NCBI GenBank assembly: GCA_036345935.2
Contig: JADWOT020000001.1
Span: 19,695,098 to 19,759,097, forward strand
Source of the DNA: Taenia hydatigena
Lineage: Eukaryota > Platyhelminthes > Cestoda > Cyclophyllidea > Taeniidae
Reading direction: 5' to 3'
Length of the DNA stretch: 64,000 nt
The position numbers and the translations under genes were made by a program. The notes under the pieces were generated by a model that did not search any database, was not told where the DNA came from, and saw only the letters and a program-made list of their open reading frames with translations. The first letter of the stretch is position 1. Each line of letters opens with the position of its first letter. Of the stretch, positions 1 to 12,514 are shown piece after piece.

Positions 1-489
1 ACAAACACTCACAGGATCGACAAATTCAGTTTCACAAAGCATTTGCTCATCGTAGAACTTGACCCCTTCACCACACGAAGCGCGATGTCCTGTTGAATAC
101 TGCATAGCTCTTGTCACAGCAAAGGAGGAATAATAAGGCAACTCTTTCCACCGTTGCTTCATAGTGCATGAGAAAGCACCAAAGGGTAAGAGTCGGGAGC
201 AATTGCAAAAGGAACCTCTTGGCAAAGAGAGGTGAAATCATCCCTCCATTCTGTAGTGGCATCACACGTCAATGTGAGACGCGACCTCAATTACTTTTGA
301 GAGCGTGAATTGTATAGTTGACTCTACTTTTATTTATGACTCGAGCTCTTCCACTCATTTATTCGTCTCTTCCCCTTACAATCGCTCTGCATTCATTTTC
401 TGCAATCCGTTCCTGTTGTTACATAACTTACTTCACACAACTCTTGCTTCGCTTAGTAATACAAAAAAGAATTGTCACGTGATGCATCT
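1..489. other. No gene recognised
   Basis: I see no convincing gene. Short open frames exist on both strands but show no family motif. The stretch around 330-400 weakly resembles 29,500-29,580 of repeat D1, with a similar string of residues ending in a run around the motif NRS. This may be a further degraded copy, but I cannot show it by eye. Confidence 0.3.
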
Positions 490-770
490 TTTTAAAGAAT
501 TAAAGTCAACAGAATTTCACGATTCTAAATATTGCCAATGCTTAGACAAATTACATGAAGGTAGGAAGCGGCTACTGTAAAGGAAATCGCAGCTGAACAA
601 GTCCAAACACCATGAAATTCACAGAACAAGCCTAACTCAGTGCTCCACTGAAAACAGATGTGCTACAGGCAGATAATTTGCAAGGTATAGCAAGGTTTTA
701 GGATCTGAGCATTTATCGCAAAACATGCAGGTTTGACATTGTCATCCAATGCATCAAAAGCATGTCAACG
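490..770. repeat. Dispersed repeat family, copy 1
   Basis: This stretch shares an ordered series of short matches with 3,270-3,550 and, in its second half, with 985-1,180. Shared landmarks are an AAAGAATTAAAG block, an AAATATTGCCAATG-like block, a purine-rich AAAGGAAAT block and a TTATCGCAAAAC block about 150 bases later. It is AT-rich with no long open frame. No terminal repeat or poly(A) tail was found, so the element class is unknown. Confidence 0.45.
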
Positions 771-959
771 GTTGCTAAGTTTCGAGGAGTCCGAATGCGT
801 AAACAATCATTTTCACAAAATTTACCCCGTTATTCCGCATCCTCACGTCAGTCCTCATGGCGTTTTCAAATCCTCCAGGTTCTTTAAGATAGTTGTCTTC
901 TAAATGAACAATGGCATAGATCGGCAGAGATAAAAAGTGCAGCGCGACAAGCATAATGG

Positions 960-1240
960 AAGTGAGAGGAAGCAGCCACAGAAAGAAATTACAGTTGAAC
1001 AAGTCTAAGTGCCCTGAGATTTGCAGGCAATGCCTTCTTCAATGTTGCAGTAAAAACAAACGTGTGGCGAGCAAAATCTGCGAGCTATGGCCAGTTTAGA
1101 TTTAAGTATTTATCACAAAACGCGCCAGTTTGCCATTGGCATGTGGTGAAACGAAAACGTGTCGGTGACTATTAACTTTTAAAGGACTTGCATGCATGAA
1201 TAGTTGCTTTAAAAATCTTACTTTATCAGTCACAATGTTA
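960..1240. repeat. Dispersed repeat family, copy 2
   Basis: This is a second copy of the family at 490-770. It shares the AAAGAAATTACAG / GAACAAGTC start, the TATTTATCACAAAACGC block and the downstream ACTTGCATGCATGAATAG block, which also appears near 3,565. Divergence is high. No coding potential is visible. Confidence 0.45.
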
Positions 1241-3269
1241 GCACTCCTGAGGGTGTCTTCCAGATTACCCAAATTTTCCTATTTCTGCCGCATGTAAATC
1301 GCTTCCCATTGCGCAGGTGATGTCTTTCAACACTCCGATACTGCCAACTACTCCGACGTCGCAATACAAGTGCATGGCGGAGAAGTTCGGCTCCTTCATC
1401 TCTCCTAATTCGCAGCACTAACTGAGTGAGGCTACTGCTATTACAAAATCCTGAATAAAATCGTGAGGTTATTCCCTCAACTCATGGAAAGAGTCTTAAG
1501 GAAATGCATTTGTAAAGCCCTATCAAAACTGCGCGAACACTTCGCCGACTCGCATGGAATAATCGAAAACATTCAATGTACATACGCACTGCCATTCAAC
1601 AGTGAGGTGTGACAGCCATGTGAGCCGTGTCTTCAATCAACTCGTCTTCACTCTCTCTCACTTCCACTGCTACTCCGACTGATGAAGGAAAGACTTTTCT
1701 CCAACCTGACACACACTGATTGGCCTACACATATGTTGAGCCCAAGACACATAGGAATTCGCCCCCACAAATGAGTGCTATCTTCACCTGCGTACAATGG
1801 CCCCACTTACAGCTTACACACTCTGCTATGGCACTTTTGCTTTCAGCTTTCGGTAAATGCGATGACCCACTCACCTTTTACTTTGTACCAAATAACACTC
1901 AGTTACCTGTAGGCGGGTTAATGCCTGAGTAGCTTTTCCTCATTTCGCCTTTTCCCAAGTTGATTTCCTGATTCGCTTCCACGTTGGAGATTTGTTGCAT
2001 GATTATCTAATTAGCTTCCCTTTTTTGCATTTCGCCTATTGTTAAACTTTTATCATAAATATTACCTAATCATTCTGCACATTAGTGATACAGATGATTA
2101 ACACACCGAATTCTTTAATTTAAAAGAAAATAGGAATACAACGGTGTTCTGAATTGTTACACCCTAATATTTGCTGGCATAACCGACCGCTTTGCATCTG
2201 CACAAATTTGCACGTCGTACAACCTAATCCATCCATCGCACTGAGCACCAGGTGGCGCCTAATACTGCCAAGCTCTTCTCACTGCAACCCGAAGGTCCTA
2301 AGCTGACAGCTGCCACCAACCCACTCACTATTACAGGCAAGTCGTCTAAAGCAACTGCACACGGCATCTTCTCTCCAAATGCCCTAACTTCCACCACTTT
2401 GTGCAAAGCGAATTACCTCAAGCTATGTGTGATGTAACTCCTTTTAGCAGTTGAACCACACACTTACGCATGGCATGCCTAAATTCACTCGCGAAATTGT
2501 CAATTGTCAAGTTGAATTGGCATTGTGAAGGGTTTTTTGCCGCAGTAAACCTAGGCCTTTTCTTATCTCTTCTACATCCTTATCGACCTACACACATGTG
2601 CAGTTCGATTGCTGCATGCATTCACCTCTAACCAATGTGCAAAACTTTCTTCTCCACCCTTATGCTCCCACCCACGGCTTACTTAACATCGTGTCACAAC
2701 ACCGAGGGTCATCGAAGTGTCCCTATCTCTGGCGAAGGTGAAGGTATTTGCCGACAAAGTAATATATGCTCCATACGCAGACACTACACGGTACATTTTA
2801 GCCTTCTCCTGTCTAAATGCTTCATGCATGCTACCTGGAGTAATTTTCCCTCAGGTACTCCATGCTCTGGTGCCACCTAGTTTCGCCTCACTCGCCCTAA
2901 CTCTCTTCCTTCTCCTTAACTTCTGTGCTGCTGTTAAGCGGCACAAAGGCAAGCGACTACGCTAAGCTGCCTGCGCATCACAAGTAATCGACAACACTGT
3001 AGCCTCGGTGAAGTGCTGTCCAGACTGCACATTCTCACATCCTACTTGCTTAAACAAAACTGCCCAATAAAGGACACCTCATGTTAATCATGCAGTGACT
3101 TTGAACAAACTTCTGATCTCTGATCTGAGCTCTCTAAGTCATTTCGTGGTCTCTTTCCTCTTCTTCTTGCTACCGCCTAATTCACTGTATACAATTCGGG
3201 CTTCCTTTGGCAATACAACAAAAAGCTTACGAAAGAGATCGAGCAAACGTAAAATCGTCCTCGGATAAT
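1241..3269. other. No gene recognised
   Basis: Open frames are short (up to 82 residues) and none shows a known motif. A stretch near 2,240-2,300 weakly resembles 7,741-7,795 and 60-110 in the order of short words around CACCA...GC...TACTGCCAAG. This could be a shared intronic or repeat remnant. Nothing else stands out. Confidence 0.3.
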
Positions 3270-3620
3270 ACGCCTTTTCGAAAGAATTAAAGGCCACAGC
3301 TACCATAAAATTTGGCTTCGATGCAGCATTTCACTATTTTAAATATTGTCAATGATTGGACAAACCTGATGGAAGTGAGAAGGACCTGCCACAAAAGAAA
3401 TTTCAGGGTATACCTGATTCTTCGCATCCGTGGGACAATTAATGCAAGCATAATACCTGTGACTTATAGCTGGGTTTTGGTTCAAATACTTATCGCAAAA
3501 CGCCTATCTCTAGCATTCTCACTTAATGAAAAAGAAGCGTAGAGCCCATAACTATATTTTATAGAATTTGCATGCACAATTAACCAGATAAAACAAGTTT
3601 ACCCGGCTATTTCCACCCTC
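3270..3620. repeat. Dispersed repeat family, copy 3
   Basis: This is the most complete copy of the family at 490-770 and 960-1,240. It contains, in order, AAAGAATTAAAGG, AAATATTGTCAATG, AAAGAAATTTCAG, CTTATCGCAAAACGC and a TTTGCATGCACAATTAA tail. The surviving frame (76 residues from 3,312) matches nothing I know. Confidence 0.45.
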
Positions 3621-6425
3621 GGCATAGTTAAGAACTAGGTTTAACAAACCATTGGGATTCGATGAAAGGATTATTTTCTTATTCGGATCCATTTTTTACG
3701 ATGCCTGCCCGTACCTAAAACCCACTCAAAACTGCTAACAGCTGCGTCAAATCTGTGATTGCGAATGGTGGACGCGAACTCGGGTGCACCAATATTTACA
3801 CCAATCATTTCAGTCAAACAAACCTGCAGTCATGTCTGACAACTTCGTTTCGTAATGGAATCCAATACAGTCTCTAGCGATATGCTCCAAATTAAGTTTG
3901 ATCAATACATACTGTAAACGATCTTTGGGTAGTACGATGGAAATTCAAGATGTAAAAATAATTTTTGAATTTATGGATCTCTGTAGCCACGGCAACATAA
4001 GATGTTGTCGGCGTCAGGCTATTGGACAATTCGTGGATGCGGGAGTGGATGGCTTGTCACGGAGAGTACCGCAGAATATTAGCAGTAGGGAGTCCCCTCC
4101 CTCCCCCTTCCCCTTTTTCAGCTACATCAACATTTTCACGCTTAGGAGGTTTAGGCACAACAACACCCATTACTATGCCACCTTCACCTATGGTGACATT
4201 GACAAGAAAGACAAAATGACGTTGTTTGGGTAATGGTGACATATTGTGAAGTAGTTCCTCCATCAACGCACGCTAAAACGTATGATCCTCGAAGTTGCAG
4301 AGGAAGCATTAACTTCCGGCTGAAGCATTGAAAAGCAAAATGCTGTCTTCAATCTTCCTCGTCTACTTCAGTCGTCTGTCATGAAGTCAAAGTCAATGAC
4401 ATGAGGTTCATGACTGTCTCGGTAATTTAGAAAACTCGTTTGCACCCAGTGTTGCAATCTCAGACGGGCAGAAGGCCCCCAGCTGTCCAACATCTTACGC
4501 CTTAATCCACACAAAGGTGCGTCAAAGCATTTCTTCTTCGAAGAACTTCCACCATCTATCCATCCTGAGTAGACCAAATCAGTCGTCACTACATCGCATC
4601 CCCATGCGACGAAAGGCTATTCCACGAATGCACTACTGTGTGGGCAAAGGTCACAGAGAAACGGTCGCAAGCAATGCAGCATGTCAAAACTAGGCCAAAT
4701 TAAGTCAACCCCATGAGAGCGCCGTGTGTTCATCCCTTAGCGAGCCACAAGTGCGACCCCTCCAGTTGTCGTAACGTCCATGCGACAACACTTAAACACG
4801 CCAGAAGTGAAGACCAACTTAGATCCCTGTTTCTTACATGGTTCAGCTTTGATTTTGCGGATTCAACCCCCTCCCACCTCCCCGTCCCCGAGACACACCT
4901 TTGATAACAACTAAACCACTCCTGTAGGAAAGAGTTCAAACCCCCTTCTTAAAATTCCACAAAACTCACGAGCTCACCAGGACTGTCCTCACACTGATGT
5001 GTGGATTACAAGCCCAATGACGCACAATCCCACGACCCTCTCCCATCCACTGCCCACTTCCCACGTGTTCCACCAATCTGATTGCACAAAACAAACCCAT
5101 GGCGAGGCGAGTGAAGTACACAATAATGCCCACCGCTTGCATTGCTTAATCTTTTCGCACCATCATGGAAGACTGCTGATCAGGGGAACACAATTATGCC
5201 ACAAACACCTCCCTCATGATGCCTGCACGTGCGCCCAAATTCTATGACACAGGCATTTTGGAACCACGCACAGAAAAGAACCACTACAAGTAACTCACAA
5301 CTTCACTGAGTCTCCAATTATTCCGTTAATCCAGCAACCAAGACCATGCATCAACGTTCACCAGCCTCTTCCTCTCCCTCACATCGCATCACTCGCTACC
5401 CATCGAGTTGAGACAGCATTACCAACTCTGCTGGCCCTAAAGTGACACTTCCATTCAATCGCCCTCGATTGCACATCACTCTGACATTTCCATTTCACGT
5501 AGCAATGCCATTCGTCCGTCGACTATAGCACTCAGCCGTGCAGACCATTTCCACGTCGTAGTCATCAACACTCCATACAGTGCACAACGCACTTCCCGCC
5601 AGCGCTGATTGCACTCCCTTGCATGCCAACACGCAGCAAGAAATGCACTCACCATTAGGCATGGCATAGGTAGACGGATACTGGTTGAAAGTAAAGGTAA
5701 AGAAATGCTGCACAGATGAAAAGTGCTGAACCCATAGACCGAGCCATCGGATACTCTGTAGGAAGGAAGCCCCCTCAAACCCTGCAGCTCCCTAGCCTTG
5801 CATATTGGTATGGAATCAGAGGATCAGAACATATTTACAACATATCTCATAATCATGCCTTTGCAATTGCCAAGTTCTCAAGTCTGCGCACGCTCAGAAA
5901 GAGAAAAAGATGACTTGGATCACAGAAGGGTAACATGCAGCATTGGTACTGTCATGAGAGAGCAAACAAAGTAGACCGGAAATGATCGGCACCAATAGGC
6001 ATCCTTTAGAAAACGTCGCATCCTCATCCTCTCTTTCCTCCCACTCTTACGTCATCGAAGCGATGGTGCCCCACTCACAAACTATGCAACAATTTCGAAA
6101 TAAGAAAATGGCAAGAATGCACCACCACCTAAACGAATAATTTGTAACAATCAACTCACCTTTGGTAAAACAATTGGAAGATGCGAAACGGAATAGCAGG
6201 ATCAATTGAAAGACAAGTCAAGCATTGATGGATAACGAATGAGTAACCAGAAATGGATGCATTGAAGAAAAACACACAAATGGAAGGACGGATGAAATGA
6301 AGCACCGATGACTTCCAACAACAATAGTGAGCGAATAAATACATTCCAAATCGACGCAACCAGTCACAACGGACATTGGACGCACCGCTCTGCGTGCACT
6401 TTCTTCCGATGCATAGTTATTCCAA
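3621..6425. other. No gene recognised
   Basis: Several short open frames are present, for example 3,898-4,233 on plus and 4,368-4,589 and 5,476-5,778 on minus. None carries a motif or plausible paired splice sites. The minus frame at 5,476-5,600 overlaps a block that resembles 38,830-38,900 (the end of repeat D2), around the word CGTGCAGACCA, so it may be an isolated D fragment. Confidence 0.3.
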
Positions 6426-6429
6426 TGTG

Positions 6430-6820
6430 GCCGATGTTCCTCCTCCCTTTTCACAGCCTCGCATCTCACACTTCCCACACTGGTCCATTTCAATCCAACG
6501 TCCAATACACTTCCCACGGGCATAGTTTATACTTCCGCAGGACCGATGGAACGCAATTACTTGCCCACAGGAATCCACATCCACATCAGTCGAAGATTCA
6601 CACCGGCATCGTCGCACATCCCACAAAGGCAGCAACCATAATCCCTGAGCATTCCCAATCCAATGAGGCGGTAGGTAGGGAGACACAAATGTGGTAAGTG
6701 CAGGACGGAGGCATTTTCCACGCCACATCACCTGCAGCGAAACGTCGAATGAATGAGGGAATGAAGGAAGGTGGTGAATCGACCTCCTCTCGTCCCCTTC
6801 TCTCCGCGTCATCACCGTTC
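6430..6820 (-). pseudogene. Decayed MARCH-type RING-CH exon (relic 1)
   Basis: Minus-strand translation lines up along its length with exon 2 of the intact MARCH gene at 33,790-34,254. A Ser/Pro-rich leader is followed by CRCESSTDVDVDSCGQ, which corresponds to the CRIC...SCGR segment. GKCIGRWIEMDQCGKCE then corresponds to the HERCIQRWIEVSQ...CELC segment. The central CLC pair and the histidine ligand are lost or changed (AFHRSCGS, YARGKC), and the leader needs a frame change near 6,600. With zinc ligands missing it cannot form a RING-CH fold. After the last cysteine pair it departs from the gene, so the transmembrane exon is not recognisable. The match is protein-level only, so this is an old copy. 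Confidence 0.7.
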
Positions 6821-7744
6821 TTCCTCTTCAACGCTAAACTTGCAAAATACATTCGACCAACCATCACAACTCAGTGATCCACATTACTCGTCATTCCACA
6901 TTCAAATCATTCAACGCATTCCAACTCAAAACGATGCAAACTCTGCCAAGCAGAAAGTCCACCGTCGTCCAATATCTTACGTCCGGATTAACACCTCCAG
7001 CATCGACAACCCCAAGTCCGCAAAGCATTCACCCCTCTTACCAATTTATCCAAATATCTGCCACACTGGGTTTGGTTTACGCCGAAAAAAACAAAATCGG
7101 TTGTCAGAGCAACAGGAAAATGATAAGATAAACCATCCGCCAGCATACAACTATGCATGAGGAAATACCACTGCAAAACAGCCGCAAGTAATTGCAAACG
7201 AAACATTCCGTCGAAAATGCACATGCATTTGCCGTCATATGCCAACCAACTTGACGCGAGCGGTGTCAATACACCAGTTTGCAATACCCCTTCATATGCA
7301 CGTCCACTTGCCCATTCAACGTGACCAAAAAATACCAATCTGAGGCGAGACAGTTAAGGGGCACATCGAAACACCCTCTCATCTATTTGACTTCTGTCGC
7401 GCCGAATGGCTCACACAGATACTGAGTTCCAAGCATGCACGGAGTTACTTCCGACTAGTGAATGCAGCATTCGACTCCCAGCCACAGATCAGCCATCACA
7501 ACAAATGACAACATAGCATTAGGCTTCAACTAAGGATAATTCACTCACCTCCTCGCTTGCATCACATCATCGCAAACTGGCGCAATCATGAGATTGAAAA
7601 GACGATCAGGAACATGGAAAGTGTTCCAAGCTCAGAAGAACAGGAAAGCAATCGGCTCCTGAAACGTTGCACATTGATGCGCATTAACTGGTCCGACTAC
7701 TCCAAGTGCACAAAGCAATGGCTTTCCGTTGAACATCAGTTCAC
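6821..7744. other. Flanks of MARCH relics; no gene recognised
   Basis: This lies between two minus-strand MARCH relics. A short minus-strand stretch near 6,990-7,060 reads RYLDKLVRG and weakly resembles the first exon of the MARCH gene (KYLDEVEEA), which is where a first exon of relic 1 would be expected. It has frame breaks. The 129-codon plus frame at 6,771-7,160 has no recognisable motif. Confidence 0.3.
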
Positions 7745-8172
7745 TGCACCAAACATTGCGTGACGCCGAGTACCGCAAATTCCTTGCCACAGCAACACGA
7801 CTGACTGTTTCCAATCCGACGAACATATTTTGCACTCTTGTCACACAGACACGGCGCAACCAATCGTCTGCAGTGGCCCAACTGCCCATCATTCACAGAG
7901 CAATTTGATTTGCAGTAAAAATGACGAAGACAAAGGCAGTAACTAATAATGGCGACCAGAAATGCCTCACTGGAATTGGTTCCATGCGGCATTAGGCAAA
8001 GAGGAACAAAGGAAAGGGTAAAGGTGTAGGGTAAACATGACTGCAACCTTTCTTTGTTTGCAACAAAACGTCCAATAGGAAAACCAATGGAGGTGGAGAG
8101 TCCATCACCTGCAGTTCTGTTGTTGCCTCGTGATTGCCTTCGTTCCTCCCCCTCCTCCTCCACGTCAGACGT
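7745..8172 (-). pseudogene. Decayed MARCH-type RING-CH exon (relic 2)
   Basis: The minus strand keeps one open frame that follows MARCH exon 2 from its first codons. An acidic start (DVEEEGEE) is followed by a Thr/Ala/Gly stretch (RTAGDGL), a Ser/Leu-rich leader containing KERLQS and MPHG, and then GHCRRLVAPCLCDKSAKYVRR. The last block matches the SCGRLIAPCLCDGSTKYVHER segment of the intact gene. The first cysteine pair has become YCLCLRH, and the HxxC...RWIEV segment is collapsed to RRIGNSQSC, so several zinc ligands are gone. A pyrimidine-rich TTTCCTTTTAG precedes the exon start, consistent with a relic of the intron 1 acceptor. It lies about 0.9 kb upstream of relic 1 in the same orientation, which suggests an old tandem pair. 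Confidence 0.75.
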
Positions 8173-8690
8173 TTGCTAAAAGGAAATATCGTGGTATTCA
8201 GTGAACACCACTGCAAAAAGCTAGCAAGCCTCAATCACTTCCGAAACACTAACTACAAAGTGCTGCAAGGAATCTGCCTTTCAGGGATCCGACATGTATC
8301 AAGTTGCAAGGCGAATGATACGTTCTTTTGTAGTGGCAAGAGGGAATAGCTCATATAAACCTTGCATATCTATAAAGTGTTCATCTCGTCGATAACACCA
8401 CATGTAGAGCAGATCACCTTGTTATATTCGCAATTGTGTTCTGTAGCACCCTCAGAGTCACCACAATCCTCAACGCGAAACTTAATAGCCATAAAATCTC
8501 ACAGCGAACGCTCACGTAAAGGGCATCCCCAGCCTACAACCCTAAATACGATGCAATTAGTGGACTTCAACGAACCGACAGAGATCCAGATGAGGCAACC
8601 GAAACAGCACACTTAAACAAACTTTTAAAAATTAAACCTTAACTTAAAAATAAATTGCAAAGTATTAGGAAACACAGTCAAATTTTGTTG
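8173..8690. other. AT-rich gap, no gene
   Basis: This stretch separates MARCH relic 2 from repeat R1. The end (about 8,610-8,690) is strongly AT-rich. The open frames (71 and 84 residues) have no recognisable motif. Confidence 0.35.
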
Positions 8691-10039
8691 CAGTTTTTGA
8701 ATTTTAAAAACAAAAAGAAGACTAGATTATATGATTTATTTCTGATCTGTCATTAGATTCCTCACGACGGTAGAAGGGGCTAGTTTAACTGTTTCCTTCT
8801 CCGAATGAAAACATTCCAAACTCACAGGACCCGTGTATTCATGCCTTACTATGTGCAGCACCATAACTTTGAATATTTAAGTCGGACTATTATGAAGCCG
8901 GGCCAAATCAATTGCTTTGCTTTATACGCCTTCTATCATTTTGCTACGAACGAGGGAAACCCACAAATATTTGCCACTCGTACAGGCGTAGCTGTGCACT
9001 ACGTGCCCTAAAAGTGTTGGCGAACGGTAAGATGTTCTTCTTTGCCGTTATGGGGTACCACTACGCGTCTGACTGCACAATGCACGAGGCCTCGAGCGCA
9101 TGCGCGCTATACAAAATCTGCAAAATTTACACTTTCGTCGTGGCAGACTTTGACAGTCTCTTGCGTAGTATTGACGCATGCGCTGAGGTAACCTGTGTTG
9201 ATTGACCGCTAATTCATCCTACATCACCATGCGCAATGTTGAGATGTAGTAGAATAGCCACCATTCGCTTAGTCCCTCACCACGCCACACAATAATGCAA
9301 TTACCCCTATTCATGAAATTGATTTGCTTATAGGAGCACAGCGCGTCATGCCATCTACCTCCTTCGCCTCTAAACGCTTTTTCACAGCATTGCCGATTGC
9401 GGCGTTTATCCCGTCCCCTGTCTAGCCATTCTTTTATAAAATGAGCAAGTAGTCTGCTCGAGGCTCATGTGTTAGCATTCATTACTAAGTCCAACCCTAC
9501 AATGCCGCAACATTTGCAAATTCTAAACAATGCTTCATGTGTTGGAGTTTGACACCGACGCATTGTTTGCCCACTAATCAACACTCCGTTCCGCCTAGGT
9601 TTGTTGATTCTACTCATTGTACCTTCCTCTGCCCCGTGTGTATTTTTATCTTTCAACAACTGTAGCAACCGTCACTGCACGTAGCAGTGCAAAGGAAAGA
9701 AAAATGTGAAGTCACCTGTAATCACCGCCAAAGCACGTTTCGGACACATTGAAAGGGCTATTTATGCTATTTCAGCAAACTAATTCAAACATGGCGGGAT
9801 CGAGCGTGTTGATAGGGCCTCCCTTAGCGTCAACCCGAAGCAGACGAAAATAGTCAAACTCTACCCAATCTTCTACTACTGTCAAGTGTTGAGTTTCACT
9901 TCTGCCTTTGTTAACCACCCCGCCGAAAGCAGTCGTGGCTCGCTCACTCCACCCATTGCTACGGTCCCGGTTGCAGTTACACCGTTCTACGATATGCGCA
10001 TCACCATCCTTGACATCCATGAGAAGTTAGACTAGACCC
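8691..10039 (+). repeat. Repeat R, left copy (R1)
   Basis: This 1,349-base sequence is repeated in the same orientation at 14,023-15,371, exactly 5,332 bases away. I found only about five substitutions by eye (for example near 8,735, 8,756, 8,764, 9,614 and 9,809) and no indels. It begins CAGTTTTTGAATTTTAAAAAC and ends AGACTAGACCC. There is no TG...CA border, no terminal inverted repeat and no poly(A) tail, so it is neither a classical LTR nor a visible DNA transposon. Open frames of 68, 97, 67 and 82 residues are kept in both copies, but that is expected at this identity. It directly abuts the left end of segment A. Confidence 0.9.
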
Positions 10040-10262
10040 CATCTATGTCTTTGTACTCGCTTTGCCACACCTCTTTGGTAAGGAATAGTTTACTGAGGTT
10101 AGGCTACATCAAAACAGAATCAAGATTCGTGTTTGTGTGCACTGTGCTCAAACTGTGCTCCATCATTTGTGTCTTGCGAATCTTCATGCATGTTGCAATC
10201 ACTGACTGAATTCCTCACAGCTCATATTCCCCTGCCACTTATGGCATTTGTGCTACATTTAG

Positions 10263-10354
10263 GTAATCAAACGAGTTCTGCTCTTGCCGCCTCCTTCACT
10301 GCCTCTTGCTGTCCAAGTGGACCGGCCCCGGGTGCAGTCGAGCACAGCAGTTAA
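10263..10354 (+). pseudogene. Orphan second exon of the 91-residue gene
   Basis: This is the segment A copy of exon 2 of the gene at 20,538-21,065. The acceptor (CATTTAG before GTAATCAAACG) and the stop codon are unchanged, but the first exon is missing because repeat R1 starts just upstream. Without exon 1 there is no start codon for this reading frame, so the copy is probably not expressed as the same protein. The overlapping 84-codon frame at 10,284-10,538 is equally preserved in both arms and could be the used frame instead. Confidence 0.5.
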
Positions 10355-12127
10355 GGCTGCACCCGTGTCAGCAGCTTCCTCAACCACATCTGCCCAAGCC
10401 TCCGTTTCACGAATAAGTGCCTCCTCTTCCGACACTGATGCACACCAGCAACCTAAACAAAATGTGGTGTTGGATGAAATTGATAGACACAACCGACGTG
10501 TCTTGGCTAAGAAGGGCATTTTTAGAATGTGTACGTGAAGTTCTCATCCCTTCCTCTGCCCCTCAAAGCTGCTTTGGTAACTTGCTAGGAGTCCACTTTC
10601 GGATTATTTTGATGTCATTTGCATTCACAAAGGGCACCGTCGAAGTAGTTGAATGCGATCTCCTCACACATAAATCCAACGCTAAGCTAAACGCAAACCT
10701 TCCACTTCCAGTTTGTTGCTTGTAGGACATTATGCTCAATTCCTCCTCACTACTTCAAAATAGTGCATAATGTCATAGCGCTCCTAATCCACTTCTTTCA
10801 CAGAATCTCGTATCTGATTCCTTTTGGATAATTATTTTTATTCAAGCCGACACCGTAGTGGAAGCGACATCTAGCCCTCAATAGTATTGGCTAGCATGCG
10901 AATCTTCTTCTTCCTCTTCTTTGCATTTCGTAGTTCAACAACGCAGGGCTGCGTTCGCTCCTACTCAGCGGCGTAAAGGGTCGCGGTCGAAAGCTGGCGC
11001 CCGACCATAGCAAACCAATGATCCCTTCTCACACAACAGCGCTCCCTCCCTCCCTCCCTCTTTCCCTTTTGCATGCAGCACTGCGTTTTAATGAAGCGCA
11101 CACTCATGCCATGGCTCTCTCCATTGAACATATACGGGTTGGGGTGTAGGGTCTGACTGCTTATTCTTATGTGCTAGACCGACGACTTCTTACTTCATCA
11201 GACCATTCACTGCATCGTATGCGCTGCTAACTAATGCATCATCTTGAGGAAAACATTACTACCTCTCATTGTTACATGAATGGGGATGTGGGAAGGTCAC
11301 CGACCTTGCCAAACGTTGAATATTCCTGCAAAGCATACTTCTGAAAGCGCTAGGTGCATTCGATTGCACAGATAAGCAAGTAAGATTGGGGTAGAGAAGG
11401 AAGTTTGTGTTATCCATCCACCCTTGTACAGTGCTTGCGATGCTGACGCTATTTTTGTAGCAGCCGATTGCTAAACATTCTCCAAACAACCAGACTGCTG
11501 CACAGAGGCTGCGAAAGTAGTAGCACCTTGATGAAAGTTCCATTGACAGTTGAGATAGTGAGTTGGTCGCTCATCTGACGCGAGAAGAAGCCCTAGTCGA
11601 GCCCTTACAACAACAGCGCTGGCTAGAGTCTTTTAATTTCTGCTCTAATTTTTACTTCACTTGAATCTTTTTTACCACCGAAACTTGAAGCATGATCGCC
11701 TCTTATTTCGCCAAATGGAAGCACGCTATTTTATTGCAAAGATACACTTATGGCATCATGCGTTGTTGTTGGCCTCAAGTGGAGACAACATCATGAATCA
11801 GTAGATGGATTGACGGGAATGTGGGTGAATAAAAGTTAGTTACGTTTATGCGGTCACGTGATCACAGAGTGTTAGTGAGGGGAGCTTACAGGGAAGGGGT
11901 TGGGGGGTGTGAGTGAGCTGTCATCGCTTAACTCATGTCATCGTGTCGTGTCATGTTCTGAGGCTGGGGTCAAAAGAAGCCATGAGCTTCGTTCCAGGGA
12001 GCGCGACAAGGAATTATTGTACGGTTGATAAAAGTGGTGTGAGAAATGGCACAACAGCTTAAAGGATTAATCGGCGTAGCTGAAACGTCAAATGTAAACA
12101 GACTGTCGCAGGCAATAGGGAAATGGA

Positions 12128-12514
12128 GTGGCGATAGAACTATGTCATTTGAATTACTATCAGGCACCTCACATCCAGGTCTTCACCGTGGTGCCTAAAT
12201 GCCCACTGATTGGCGAGAGGCTATCACTGTTGGTGTCACTAGCACCAATGCGAACCGTTGACAAGCGCAGTGGCATTCGTCAATTCATGTGTATCTGGCC
12301 ACCAACAATGGTGTGGAGGTTGTTGTGCCTCTTGCAGTTGCTAGTCGCCATAATTGGTACTTGTCAAGTCAAAGAAGAGAGAGCTCACTTGAAGCTTTTT
12401 CTTCTTGACCCAATCTACATCTTTCCACAAACACAAATTCGTTTCTATGTATCCTCTTCTATATGGACATTTCCAAACCCTGTTTACATTCTTGTAACAT
12501 CATTTTTGCTCTAG
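12128..12514 (+). other. 128-codon open frame identical in both arms of A/A'
   Basis: The translation is hydrophobic, with a leucine-rich stretch around residues 64-78 (RLLCLLQLLVAIIG). It is identical to that of the frame at 18,381-18,767 on the opposite strand. The identity follows from the near-identical DNA here and is not by itself proof of selection. The first codon is preceded by no clear context, and I recognise no family. It could be an exon or a chance frame. Confidence 0.25.

Noticed and set aside
5476..5778. Minus frame with CNQRWREV resembling the MARCH CIQRWIEV segment
   Set aside because: Only a few residues agree, no cysteine pairs flank it, and the DNA matches the end of repeat D better.
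60..7795. Short SINE-like family at 60-110, 2,240-2,300 and 7,741-7,795
   Set aside because: The matches are short words in order only. There is no tRNA-like head, tail or border, so I cannot distinguish it from chance or shared intron sequence.
8805..10020. Open frames inside R (68, 97, 67 and 82 codons) as genes
   Set aside because: They are conserved between R1 and R2 only because the DNA is nearly identical. They overlap in conflicting frames and strands and show no motif.
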